In this document: positions 12,201-22,475 of the stretch, piece by piece | Layout of the letters: each line of letters starts with the position of its first letter | How positions within the stretch are numbered: position 1 is the first letter of the stretch | DNA from: Lepidurus packardi | Taxonomy: Eukaryota; Arthropoda; Branchiopoda; Notostraca; Triopsidae | Direction of reading: 5' to 3' | Assembly (NCBI GenBank): GCA_023053545.1 | Contig: JAKZAN010000002.1 | Span: 7,374,790-7,438,789, forward strand | DNA length: 64,000 bases | Program-made: the position numbers and the translations under genes | Notes under the pieces: generated by a model | Seen by the model: the letters and a program-made list of their open reading frames with translations, nothing else | Told to the model about the DNA's origin: nothing | The model's database searches: none

Positions 12201-15200
12201 ACCGACTTCCAATTTGGAGAAACTGCACTTCATTATTGGTCATGGGATCCTCCGAGCCGAACTTAGGTAAGAATTATGCTAAGGTGTAGGAGTAAATACC
12301 GTTGTTTATGAATTTCAGGGACGAAGTTTATAGCCAAATCTGCAAGCAATTGACAAACAATCCCTCCAAATCGTCCCACGCACGTGGTTGGATCCTGTTG
12401 TCACTTTGTGTGGGTTGTTTCGCTCCTTCCGATAAATTCGTCAAATACTTGCGCTCTTTTATCCGCGATGGACCGCCGGGGTACGCTCCTTATTGTGAAG
12501 AACGTTTGAAACGCACGTTCAACAATGGAACGCGTAACCAGCCCCCTAGCTGGCTAGAACTTCAAGTAATTATACTAAAACTTTACTTAACGGCAAATTA
12601 CTTAATTAGTTAAATTATTTACAAATTTTTTAGGCAACCAAGTCCAAGAAACCCTTGATGTTACCCATAACCTTCATGGATGGCAATACAAAGACCCTAC
12701 TAGCAGATTCCGCGACCACTGCTAGAGAACTGTGCAATCAATTATCTGATAAAATTGGTTTAAACGACCAATTTGGGTTTTCCTTGTACATCGCCTTATT
12801 CGATAAGGTGAATTCTGGTGGAAAATTGAAGAACATGAAAGAAAATAACATCCCACATTGTTCAAATAGGTATCTTCCTTGGGCAGCGGGGGGGATCATG
12901 TGATGGACGCCATTTCCCAATGCGAACAGTATGCAAAGGAGCAAGGAGCGCAAGAACGCAATGCTCCATGGCGACTTTTCTTCCGCAAAGAGATTTTCGC
13001 GCCTTGGCACGACCCCATTGAAGATTCCGTAGCAACCAATTTGATTTACCAACAGGTATACTCCGCTTTCTCTTTTTCCCCTTGTTGCTAATATTTTTAT
13101 TTTATTTTTTGAATATTTTGGCACATCCATGGAACTTTCTTTTATTATCTGTTTAGGTGGTAAGAGGGGTCAAGTTTGGAGAATATCGCTGTGATAAGGA
13201 AGACGATTTGGCCATGGTGGCTGCCCAACAGTATTACATTGAATACGGAACAGATTGGAGTGGAGAACGCTTAATGACTCTACTGCCTAATTACATCCCT
13301 GATTACTGCCTCACTGCTAGCGATAAAGCTTTAGACCGCTGGGCGGTGCTAGTGGCTCAAGCGTTCAAAAAAGTAAAAGGATTGGTTTTTCAGTGAATCC
13401 TTTTATTAGTTTCTTTTATAGAGTTATTATGTCAAAGATCACGTGGTCACGAGTCGAGTGAAAGAAGACATTGTTAACTACTCCAAGCTAAAATGGCCCT
13501 TACTGTTCTCTCGCTTCTATGAAGCTTTCCGTTATTCCGGTAAATTAAAGTTTCGTTTACAAAGAAAGTTCTTTCTAATCACTTTGACGGATCTCGGTGA
13601 ATTAGGGCCAAATTTGCCGAAGAATGATGTAATTATTGCAGTGAATTGGACTGGCGTGTATGTCGTGGATGACCAGGAACAAGTTCTACTAGAGCTTTCC
13701 TTCCCAGAAATCACTGCTGTGGCCAGTCAAAAGTAAAGTTCTTAATTTTACGTCGTGACTAGGAGTCAATTTTCATATCTTTCGTCTTATCTGATAGGAC
13801 CAGTAAAGCGTTTACGCAGACTTTCACCCTCTCGACAGTCCGGGGCGAGGAATTCACGTTCCAGAGTCCCAATTCGGAAGATATCCGTGACTTAGTCGTT
13901 TTCTTTCTTGAAGGACTTAAGAAGCGTTCTAGATTTGTAATTGCTTTACAGGACTACAAAGCACCAAGTAAAGTTCGCTTCATTTGATTAGAAATAAGAA
14001 TAGAAAATTGCTAATAAAGCAATCAAATGATTTCTAATAGGTGAAAGCACTTCGTTTTTAACATTTAACAAGGGCGATCTAATCCTGCTGGAAGATGAAA
14101 GTACTGGTGAAACTGTACTTACTTCTGGTTGGTGCGTGGGTCGCTGTGAACGTACTGCGCAGAAAGGCGATTTTCCGGGCGAAGCTGTTTACGTGCTACC
14201 TGCTACCAGCAAACCCTCTACCGATATTTTGGTAAGTTCGTCTTTAAGTTTAGCCCCATTTCCGTTCCATTTTGGTTTTGAAGGTCTGAGCATGTTCAAT
14301 TTTATGTAAGATACTATGGTTCGATAGCACGTTTCAACTAATCCCCAGTATTGCTTAGCTTGTTTCACCCTAGCTATTGTAAGCTGGCCCACGTGTAGGG
14401 GTGGATATGATCGCGCATTGCTTCTGCGCATATAATGGCGTGCTCGATAACTTGATAATCATATACCAATTTGCGTGCATTTTGTCTTGAAAAAACTCGA
14501 AAATAATGTCTAAGAGATTATAGTCTCCATATTCTCGATTTTTTCTTTTTTTACGAGTAGGTGAAATTAATTTACATTTTTCAAACAAATTTGAGAAACA
14601 AATTTGAGAAAATTTGTTTTCTCAAAGGCACAAATTTGAGAAACGGAAACTGTCATGCCCTCTAATGAAGTGTCAAGAAATTCTTTAAGTCTATATTTTT
14701 TAACGGAAGATCTATGTTTTGGCATCCTTTGATCTATTCCTGTAATTGTTCAAACTCTTTACTTTCTGATTCGCTTTGCGGCATCGTCAGAGATTCTTGA
14801 AATGAATCCTAGATGGTTCATGATTTACACTCCATTCAAAACATTGAAAGCGAAAACGCCTTCAAACCAAATAAGAAACGAATTAAGTCGCTTTTCATCG
14901 AAAGTCGCAAGCCGTAGAGCGCTTCGAAAGAACTAGAACCATGGGGTCTAATCTGTCCAAAATTCCATGAAGATTCGCCCCAGGGGGTAGGTAACCAATG
15001 TGAAAAAGGACTTTAACCCCAACTCTTATAGGAATGTCTTTTGTTTTATATTTATTTATATTACTTTTCTTATAACCCATCGTCTCTTACGTTATCCAAC
15101 ACCTGCTCTGTCTTTCGTTCTTTTATACCTGTTCTCACATTTTTAAGAGCTAACCAAAGCTGCTCCGGGGCACAACTTCAGGTTTTTGTGAGGTAAAACG

Positions 15201-18200
15201 GCGCCTGGCGTCGGCAACCAAATTTTAGTCAGTTCAGTCACTCCGCTTCTCCCGGTTCGTTCGGTGAGATATGTGCGATCGTGATTTTCTTTACGATTTT
15301 GTTTATTTAAAAAATTTCCAACTTCTTATTTTCGTCTTTTTCCATAACGGGACATTTTCTTTGAGGCTTTTCTTTGCAGTCATTAAAGCCCCCCAAACGA
15401 AATAAACACCGTTATGATTGTGGCACCCGTGCAGTGAATTTTTTACCATTTCTCCGTGATCGGGTACATTCTTAACGAAAGCAGCTATGATTGACCCAGC
15501 ATTTTATGCTTACTATGGCTACTATGTTCCTTACACTGCGCCTCCGTTTCTGTACGCCTCCAGTCCGGTAATCATTGGCATTACGTTTACAGAAGGTTAT
15601 TCCGAAAAGCGAAAGAAAGAGTTATTTTTTGACAAATTTTACGTAATTGAGGCCAAATCGTGACAGAAAGTTCGGTACCTCTGCTGTACAACTTTTCGGT
15701 ACTTTGTTGACTAAAGAAACATTACTACCGTTTTTAAGAATCATTAAAAGAGTTTAGAAGCAAAAGAAAACAAGGACATTTGGATTGAGTTCATTTATTT
15801 TCGCTAAATAACTGTTCTGTTCGCTTTATACAGGCGCTGTTTACTCTAGACAGTGCGGAGCATGGGAGAAGAGTACACGCTAGTCCCACCAATGGTTCAG
15901 AGCCTCAGGAAAAACCCCACACGCTTGAAGAATACAGCTTTGACCATTTCAGGTATTTTTTCCTTGACGACTTTTTGAACGATATATAGTAAAAAAACTA
16001 ACGATAACATTCTTGAACCCAAAGGCCTCCACCGAAACGAACCCTTCCCAAATCGTTAACGCTGACCTCTGCCCGCCGAGGAAGTCGCGAAGAGTTGTGG
16101 AAACACGCCCGCGATCCGCTTAAACTGCCTTTATTGAAGAAATTGGCCACCAAAGAAGAATTGAGTCAGGAAGCTGTCTATGCCTTCCAAGCCATTCTCA
16201 AGTATATGGGCGATTTACCCTGGCGCCGCACGCGTTCTGCCAATGAGCTCACGGATATCATCTTCGAAGGACCTTTAAAACACGTAGAAACTCCTTTCTT
16301 TAAATTTTTTCAGTTTTTTGTTGCGGCTTTACAATCCTTCTTTTATGTAGGAGCAATTGCGGGATGAAATTTATTGCCAAGTGATGAAACAGTTGACCGA
16401 TAACCGGAACCGGCTAAGCGAAGAAAGAGGCTGGGAACTCATGTGGCTTGCTACTGGTTTATTTGCCTGCTCCCAAAACCTCCTCAAGGTAAGTTAAAAA
16501 CAATGGATTTTTATTGCCTTTATATTCGGGTCAGTCTAAGTGACTGTCGTCGTAGTTACTCTGTGCTTTTGTTTTAAACATTATCTATGGGAACAGGGGA
16601 GATTGTAAAGGCGAATAAGTTGGTTATGCTTGAGCGTTGATAGATGACGAAGTTTTTTGTTTATAATGGGTCAAGTTACATCACACCGGATGCTATTGTT
16701 GTAAACAAGGGTGGAGTCGCTTATTGGCGTATACCTTTTACTTTTTTTTAATGAGTTGGGCGATTATGAGATTTTTATTTTGGCTTCTTTTAGGAAGTAA
16801 CATTGTTTTTGAGGACGCGACGTCATCCCATCGCCATGGATTCCTTGCAGAGGCTGCAGAAAACTTTACGTCACGGACAGCGCAAATACCCTCCGCACCA
16901 AGTAGAAGTAGAAGCCATTCAACATAAAACTACCCAAATCTTCCACAAAGTCTATTTCCCCGACGATACCGACGAAGTAAGAAAATCATTAAATACAAAT
17001 GTTTAGTGAAGAATTTTGATTTTCTATTACTTTGTGTATGTTTTAGGCGTTTGAAGTGGATTCGTCGACTAGAGCAAAAGATTTCTGTCAGAATATTGCA
17101 CAGCGTTTGGCGCTCAAGTCCGAAGAAGGATTCAGCTTATTCGTCAAGATTGCGGACAAGGTCATCTCCGTGCCCGAAGAAGATTTCTTCTTTGATTTCG
17201 TGCGTCATCTAACCGACTGGATCAAGAAAGCGAGGCCTACCAAAGACGGTATAGCCCTCTCGTAAAAGAAGAATAGGAAAATGAAATTTTCTACATATTT
17301 TTGTGGTTGGTTTGGCCTTGACAGGTGTGACGCCGCAGTTTACATACCAGGTGTTCTTTATGAAGAAGCTGTGGACCAACACGGTGCCTGGAAAAGACCG
17401 CAACGCGGATATAATCTTCCATTACCATCAAGAACTGCCCAAACTATTAAGAGGTATTTTTTCTTGGACTGTCTTATCAGAAGCAAAGGTTTAATGAACA
17501 TTTCTGTCGAAATTGCGTAGGCTATCATCGCTGTACCAAAGAAGAAGCTATTAGGTTAGGAGCATTGATTTATCGTGTCCGGTTTGGAGATAATAAGCAA
17601 GAGTTGCAAGCTTTGCCCCAAATGTTGCGTGAATTGATCCCTGCAGATTTAATGAAACTGCAAAACGTTAACGATTGGAAGAAATCCCTGACAGCTGCGC
17701 ATGCCCAAGATACTGGTAAACTCAACTGGAGATATTTAGAGAAACATTAAAGAATGTCTTATTTATTCTTTTCTCTCTTTGTAATGTAGGAATGAGTCCC
17801 GAGGACGCCAAAGTCAATTTCTTGAAGATTACGTACCGCTGGCCAACTTTTGGCTCAGCATTCTTTGAAGTCAAGCAAACGACAGATCCTAATTATCCCG
17901 AATTACTCCTTATTGCCATTAACAAGCATGGCGTCAGCTTAATTCATCCCCAGACTAAGGTTCATTTTCTTTTTATATCTGTCTTAAAAGTTTTTAATCG
18001 TGTGTTTAAATAGGAATTGTTAGTAACGCATCCTTTTACGAGGATCTCCAATTGGTCCTCGGGTAATACGTATTTCCATATGACCATTGGGAACTTGGTG
18101 CGGGGCTCCAAGTTACTCTGCGAAACGTCTTTGGGCTACAAGATGGACGATTTGCTAACCTCGTACATTTCCTTAATGTTGAACAATATGAATAAGCAAA

Positions 18201-18217
18201 AGAGCATTCGTTTGTAA
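6286..18217 (+). CDS. ck: Myosin VIIa (unconventional myosin, crinkled orthologue)
   Basis: Complete 35-exon gene of 2164 codons, the normal length for this family. Exons: 6286-6303, 7459-7572, 7748-7894, 7956-8140, 8227-8348, 8446-8702, 8763-9059, 9172-9356, 9436-9646, 9715-9850, 9914-10158, 10228-10383, 10440-10805, 10885-11001, 11065-11373, 11446-11646, 11786-11962, 12043-12266, 12319-12565, 12634-12807, 12870-13055, 13157-13372, 13422-13539, 13606-13732, 13798-13967, 14041-14231, 15834-15952, 16025-16283, 16351-16488, 16794-16976, 17047-17248, 17325-17453, 17521-17715, 17790-17959, 18014-18217. All phases close. Domains: motor (P-loop GESGAGKT near residue 156, switch [10 protein letters not shown]), IQ motifs in exons 13-14, a short charged helix in exon 15, MyTH4-1 (exons 17-19), FERM-1 (20-25), SH3 (26), MyTH4-2 (27-30), FERM-2 (31-35). 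It is an actin motor acting in bristles, stereocilia-like projections and auditory organs of insects. Exon 1 encodes only MVIVTR, as in vertebrate MYO7A (MVIL...). This is the most secure call in the window. Confidence 0.98.
14232..15486 (+). other. Myosin VIIa intron 26, candidate internal promoter region
   Basis: By far the longest intron downstream of exon 2. It contains clustered direct and inverted copies of caaatttgaga at 14586-14645 and, near its 3' part, TCAGTC-type initiator motifs (15224-15240) ahead of the candidate alternative first exon. No other coding sequence is seen. Confidence 0.4.
15487..15567 (+). CDS. Candidate alternative first coding exon of a tail-only myosin VIIa isoform
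   Basis: Inside the 1.6-kb intron 26 an ATG opens 27 codons ([20 protein letters not shown], then FLYASSP) that end exactly in phase 0 at a GTAATC donor. Exon 27 (15834) begins in phase 0, so the junction is in frame and would give a 559-aa protein with only MyTH4-2 and FERM-2. An in-frame stop lies 10 codons upstream. The available upstream AG acceptors would not preserve the frame from exon 26, so it fits a first exon rather than a cassette. TCAGT initiator motifs occur near 15234. Exons 26 and 27 already join colinearly with other myosin VIIa proteins without it. No transcript evidence is available. Confidence 0.5.
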
Positions 18218-18273
18218 AGAAAGAAAAATCCTTATTCCATTTCTGTTTATTTCACCTATAAAAAGGCCATGCA

Positions 18274-18279
18274 AATAAA
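18274..18279 (+). terminator. Poly(A) signal of myosin VIIa
   Basis: AATAAA lies 57 nt past the stop codon, the first such hexamer downstream. Confidence 0.6.
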
Positions 18280-18742
18280 AAGACCCTCCCACAACAAAAA
18301 GGACCAGTTAGCAAAGTCAGGTGAGTGTTTCATAATTAGAGCGTGTGCTTCTGTTTCTCTCCTTGGAAATTATCCCCAACTTTCTGTTCCCCATTACTGT
18401 TTATTGATACTGTTGGAGATTAATCATACGTGTGCACGATATTGCATATTGTAAACGATTTGGCAGAATAAAGCTGTAAAGAGTCATTTCGAAATCGTTT
18501 TAACGTTTTCCCCAAATATAGGAATGTTCTTTCCGTTCAGACTAATCAGATGAATTCAAACTTAGCGCTGGAGCTTCTTCTTATCCATTTAGTTCACCAG
18601 ATGGCAGCTTTAAGCTTAAGTATTCCTAACCGAGTTTATTTCTCGACTCATAGGAAGCGTATCTGTCAAGGAATTTCTAAGTAAATTCTTTCAAGCCTTA
18701 TAAGAAGAGGCTTCATGTTATGAATAGCTCTTATGCTCAAAA

Positions 18743-19290
18743 ATGGCTTCCGCTGGAAAAATGATTAAGTTCGCCCCTCATTTAAAAGAAATCAGGCTCC
18801 ATTTGTGTCAAAAATCAGACGCCAGCAAAGGAGCAAGGTAAATTATGCCTTCTATCATAATTTCAATATTATTGGCACAGATCATTTAATTGCCACTTCA
18901 CACCTATATTATTCCAATGTTTCATTGCTCGTCGCACAAAAGTGAATTGTACGCTAAATACAACAAGCTCCGCGGACTTGAAACCAGAAAATGAGGTTGC
19001 AATGATCTTGTTAGGGAGTTTGTGGAGAAATTTTACGTCAATCTCAAGAAAAATAACCCCCATACTCCCATCCTGGTGCGAGAATGCAGTGGCATTTTAC
19101 CTAAAGTCTACGCGCGGCACGGTAAGTGCTTAAAATTTCCATATTCCTCGTTATTATTTCGTAGGAGTAATAAACCTAACATTTCCCTTCGCGGTTAGAA
19201 CTTGGCAAAGAAGTTAGCGCTTCGCTGGAGAATTGCAAGGCTGAGCAAGTCCTCCAAACCCTCGAGTCCCTCGCTAGCAAGAAACTGTAA
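18743..19290 (+). CDS. NDUFA2: NADH dehydrogenase (complex I) 1 alpha subcomplex subunit 2
   Basis: Three exons, 18743-18837, 19015-19121 and 19199-19290, encode 97 aa, against 99 in human. The protein shows the family's [10 protein letters not shown] segment near residue 14, then [12 protein letters not shown], the [11 protein letters not shown] strand with the second conserved Cys near residue 56, a YARHELGKE segment and a C-terminal amphipathic helix. It is an accessory subunit of the matrix arm of respiratory complex I with a thioredoxin-like fold; Cys22 and Cys56 correspond to the redox pair known in human NDUFA2. It lies 525 bp downstream of myosin VIIa on the same strand, with no sign of co-transcription. 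Two introns are GT-AG and the frame closes. Confidence 0.95.
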
Positions 19291-19423
19291 AAAGTCTTGA
19301 ATCCAAAACAAGACTCATTGGAGCGTTTTCTTCCGCGAAAGTAGCAACAGATGGGCAGCAGCCGTAAGCCCCCTCATCGTATGTAAATAGTCCAGCTTTC
19401 AAGGGAAAGAATCGTCTGGCAAA

Positions 19424-19429
19424 AATAAA
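19424..19429 (+). terminator. Poly(A) signal of NDUFA2
   Basis: AATAAA 134 nt past the stop codon, embedded in an A-rich stretch. Confidence 0.6.
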
Positions 19430-22400
19430 ATACAAATGGAAAAAAATAAATAAGTGATGCCTTCAAAACGAAATTGAAGTTATTTTACCTTCTTGCATTC
19501 ATAGTTCTGTCCAAACCATTCTTTTCTTGCTATTCACGACGCTTGACAAGTTCCCCCAACTGAACTCGTTCAACAAAAGCGTTCGCAATTGTCATTGACA
19601 TGAAACCAAACGCCTAAATAAGACGAGGAATAAAAAGAAATCTCCCGTTTCCTGGCCATTGAATTCGTTCTGCAAGAGGTCTTTGGCTTTTCACACCCAA
19701 AGGAATCTCCTCTCGGGAAAGGAAACAGGAACCCCGCACAACCAGCATCTTCTTTCAGACCCATTATGCCTCCCCCTTAAAATGCGAAAATTCGGAAAAC
19801 TCGCCTCCTACATACATTACCCCCCAACCCAGCAAAAACGTATGGAAGCTCCTTCTCTTTCTCTTCCTCCTGTAAATATTATCTCTCCTTAGGAACTCCA
19901 ACTGCTTTTCCAACTAGCTTTGACACCTTCCAAGTCTCTCGAAATCTCTTTATTCCAACAACAGTCCAAGCTGCCCAAACGTCCCAACTGTCCTTAGTCC
20001 CAAAACCTCCGGGTGTCGGGATCCTTTTTGACCCCCCACTAACTGAATTTCCTCCCTCGTTACCAACAATAAGATGCCCTTCGTGCCTCCTTAGCCACAC
20101 CTTTTCTTTTCACAAAGTTCCTCGTGTTCGAGATTCCCACAATTTTAGCGTTCCTTCCCCAAACTCTCATTGGAAATAACAATACATAAAAAAGAATCAT
20201 CTACACGTCTTTTAACAAGTCAAAATGAGCATTATTTAACGCAAGTGAAACCAAGGGAATGACAAACCATCTCACGTGACTAAATATAAAAATTAATTCA
20301 GTTACATGCCATAGATGGTCTTTAAAAGCTTTTCAGGTATCTGACTTGCGTGTTTAGGAATTCCCGTACCAGAACTGGTGTTGAATGTCGTTTTAAAACC
20401 GTATCTAGGTACTATGCACAAGTACATTTTCTTTCCATTAGTGCCAGGTTTGTAGGGCACAAACGTCCATAATCTAGGCAGGCAATTAGCATCTCGCTCC
20501 CGGTAAAGTTTGACCTGGAATCATTCCTGTGGTTTTAGGGGGTTGTAGGGAAAACCTTTCCTGTCTTAGTCTGCGTGGCCTTGTCAGAAGATGCTACCTT
20601 GTTATCTGATCGTGAAGCTACCAAGTCAGGGAGCTTTAGGGGTGATGGATCGCTTAGTGGTTTCTCTTATTCCTAAACCCCTGAACCTCGACAGGTAACG
20701 TTTCTTCGCTTCCTTCGCCTCTCTCCCACTCTGACAGGCCCAAGAAGGTGTCATTGATTTATAGCATTGTGGCTCCTCTTCTTCTTTTTTCTTCTTCAAT
20801 GCAATGCTCGCCCCCGAAACTTAACTGTGTTTCTGTTAGCCTGAGAAGGAGAAAGAAAAAAGAGAGACAAGCATCCCAAACTTTGGGTAACAATGTTCTT
20901 CGAAAAAAAATATTGTAAATTGGTAGGGCCCATGCGGATTGAAACGTCAGAGCTGATTCATGTCGGTTTTGAGCCAAAAGACTCCAGGATTCTAGGACGA
21001 ATCCCCCGCTGATTCCCAACCGATTTCCAATCGCTCCCAAACGAGCGTGTTTCTCAATTTCTGGAGCTTTTGTTTCGCGCCCCCGAACGCATTGTGGCGA
21101 TATCGATGACTTTACAACCTTCAGAAAATCCTTAACAGTTTGAATAACCTTAACGACTTTCTAATGATCTTGAGTTATACCGTATTATATACTACAACAA
21201 TGCTCGTCTAAAACAGAAAAGGAAAAACAATAAGTAATTTTTCAGGATTTTAGGCTTTAAAGGGGGGGGGGGGAACCAAAATTGGTTTTGGGAGTTGGAG
21301 CTGATGAATTTATTATGCGCCGGATCGCTAATAAATCGCCATGGGGAGTGTGACAGCTTCCTTATGTCCACTTCTGGCGTTTTAGGCCCCCGCGTTTTTA
21401 TCGTTAGGGGTTGGGGGGTGAATCACGCGACAGTTCCAACAATGGGGAGTCCTTTTGGGACGGTTATGTTAGTTGTAGGCTCAGTAGATGATTTTGGAAC
21501 CGATAAAATGGACGGTAAGGGTTTGCTTTAGGCGGCGTGCAGGTAAATTAATGAGGGGGAGGAGAAGGGGGAGACGGGTAGGGGTCTAATCAATAGAAAA
21601 TATAGGGAAAGGGGGCAGGAGCAGGGTGTTCCCTGTATCTTAGCCCTTAAATAATTCACACCCCCTTTTTATTTTTACGAGAGACTATACTTTAATAATT
21701 TTAGGGGAATATTTCATGGAGGTAAGAGGTAGAAGGAAATTATGCTCCTTTTGATTTGCTAGTGACAGCAGCACGAGTTTCTTTTGCGAAGAAAGTCGAA
21801 GCGTGGGTTGCTTGGCTCCTGTCGATGACTTGCAAATGCGAAATAAGGAAAAGAAAAAATGCAAATGGAAAATATTAAGATTAATTAGCTTCATTAGCTT
21901 CGACTTAAGGCGTTTAATGAAAAACATCCGGCGTCCAAGTTGGGGATTGGGAGAACGGTGGCGTCATTAAGCATGATGCTGTAAGACAGTTAATTAATGT
22001 ACAAGAGAACCTAATGCCAAACAAGATCGGGGCCTCGAAAGTGGGGCTTTACGCCTTCGCCACACGGACGAGTGCCTGAAGAAGCCTTTGCCCGGACAGA
22101 TGAGACTAAGCTACTCGCAGCCACGCTCGCGGAACGGCAGTCGGCGGCTAGCGCTCGTTGAGACCAGTCGCATGTTCGTACCTGAGTAGTCGCGTCGCTA
22201 GCGAGATATCGAAGGAAACGTGGACCTGGGATTACGTTTTGTAAACTAAATTGCATGTAATAATGACCCAGGAAAAGGGTAGTTTCATACTATAAAGTTA
22301 TGTTGAGGACGCTGAGTGTCTTTTTATGTGCATTTTATGATAAGTGGGTCCCCGGAAGTGTCCAAGCTTTGTTTTTTTGGAGGTGTTGACTTTGTCTTCT

Positions 22401-22475
22401 AAAAGGAAAATAAAAAAAAATAAAGGAAGTGACAAGTGTTGGAGATAAAAGTTAAGACTTAAACAGCCCACGAAG
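19430..22475. other. Intergenic region upstream of RYK
   Basis: No gene recognised. It holds an 11-base G run near 21262 and a distinct GC- and CpG-richer block at about 22017-22240 (many cg dinucleotides), unlike its AT-rich surroundings. That block is a plausible promoter or 5' UTR region for RYK, whose start codon is at 22476. Confidence 0.4.

Noticed and set aside
12738-13130. 130-codon antisense frame across myosin VIIa exons 20-21
   Set aside because: Shadow of strongly conserved FERM-domain exons on the other strand.
22011-22256. Short minus-strand open frame in the GC-richer block
   Set aside because: Open only because of high GC; no initiation context, domain or splice structure.
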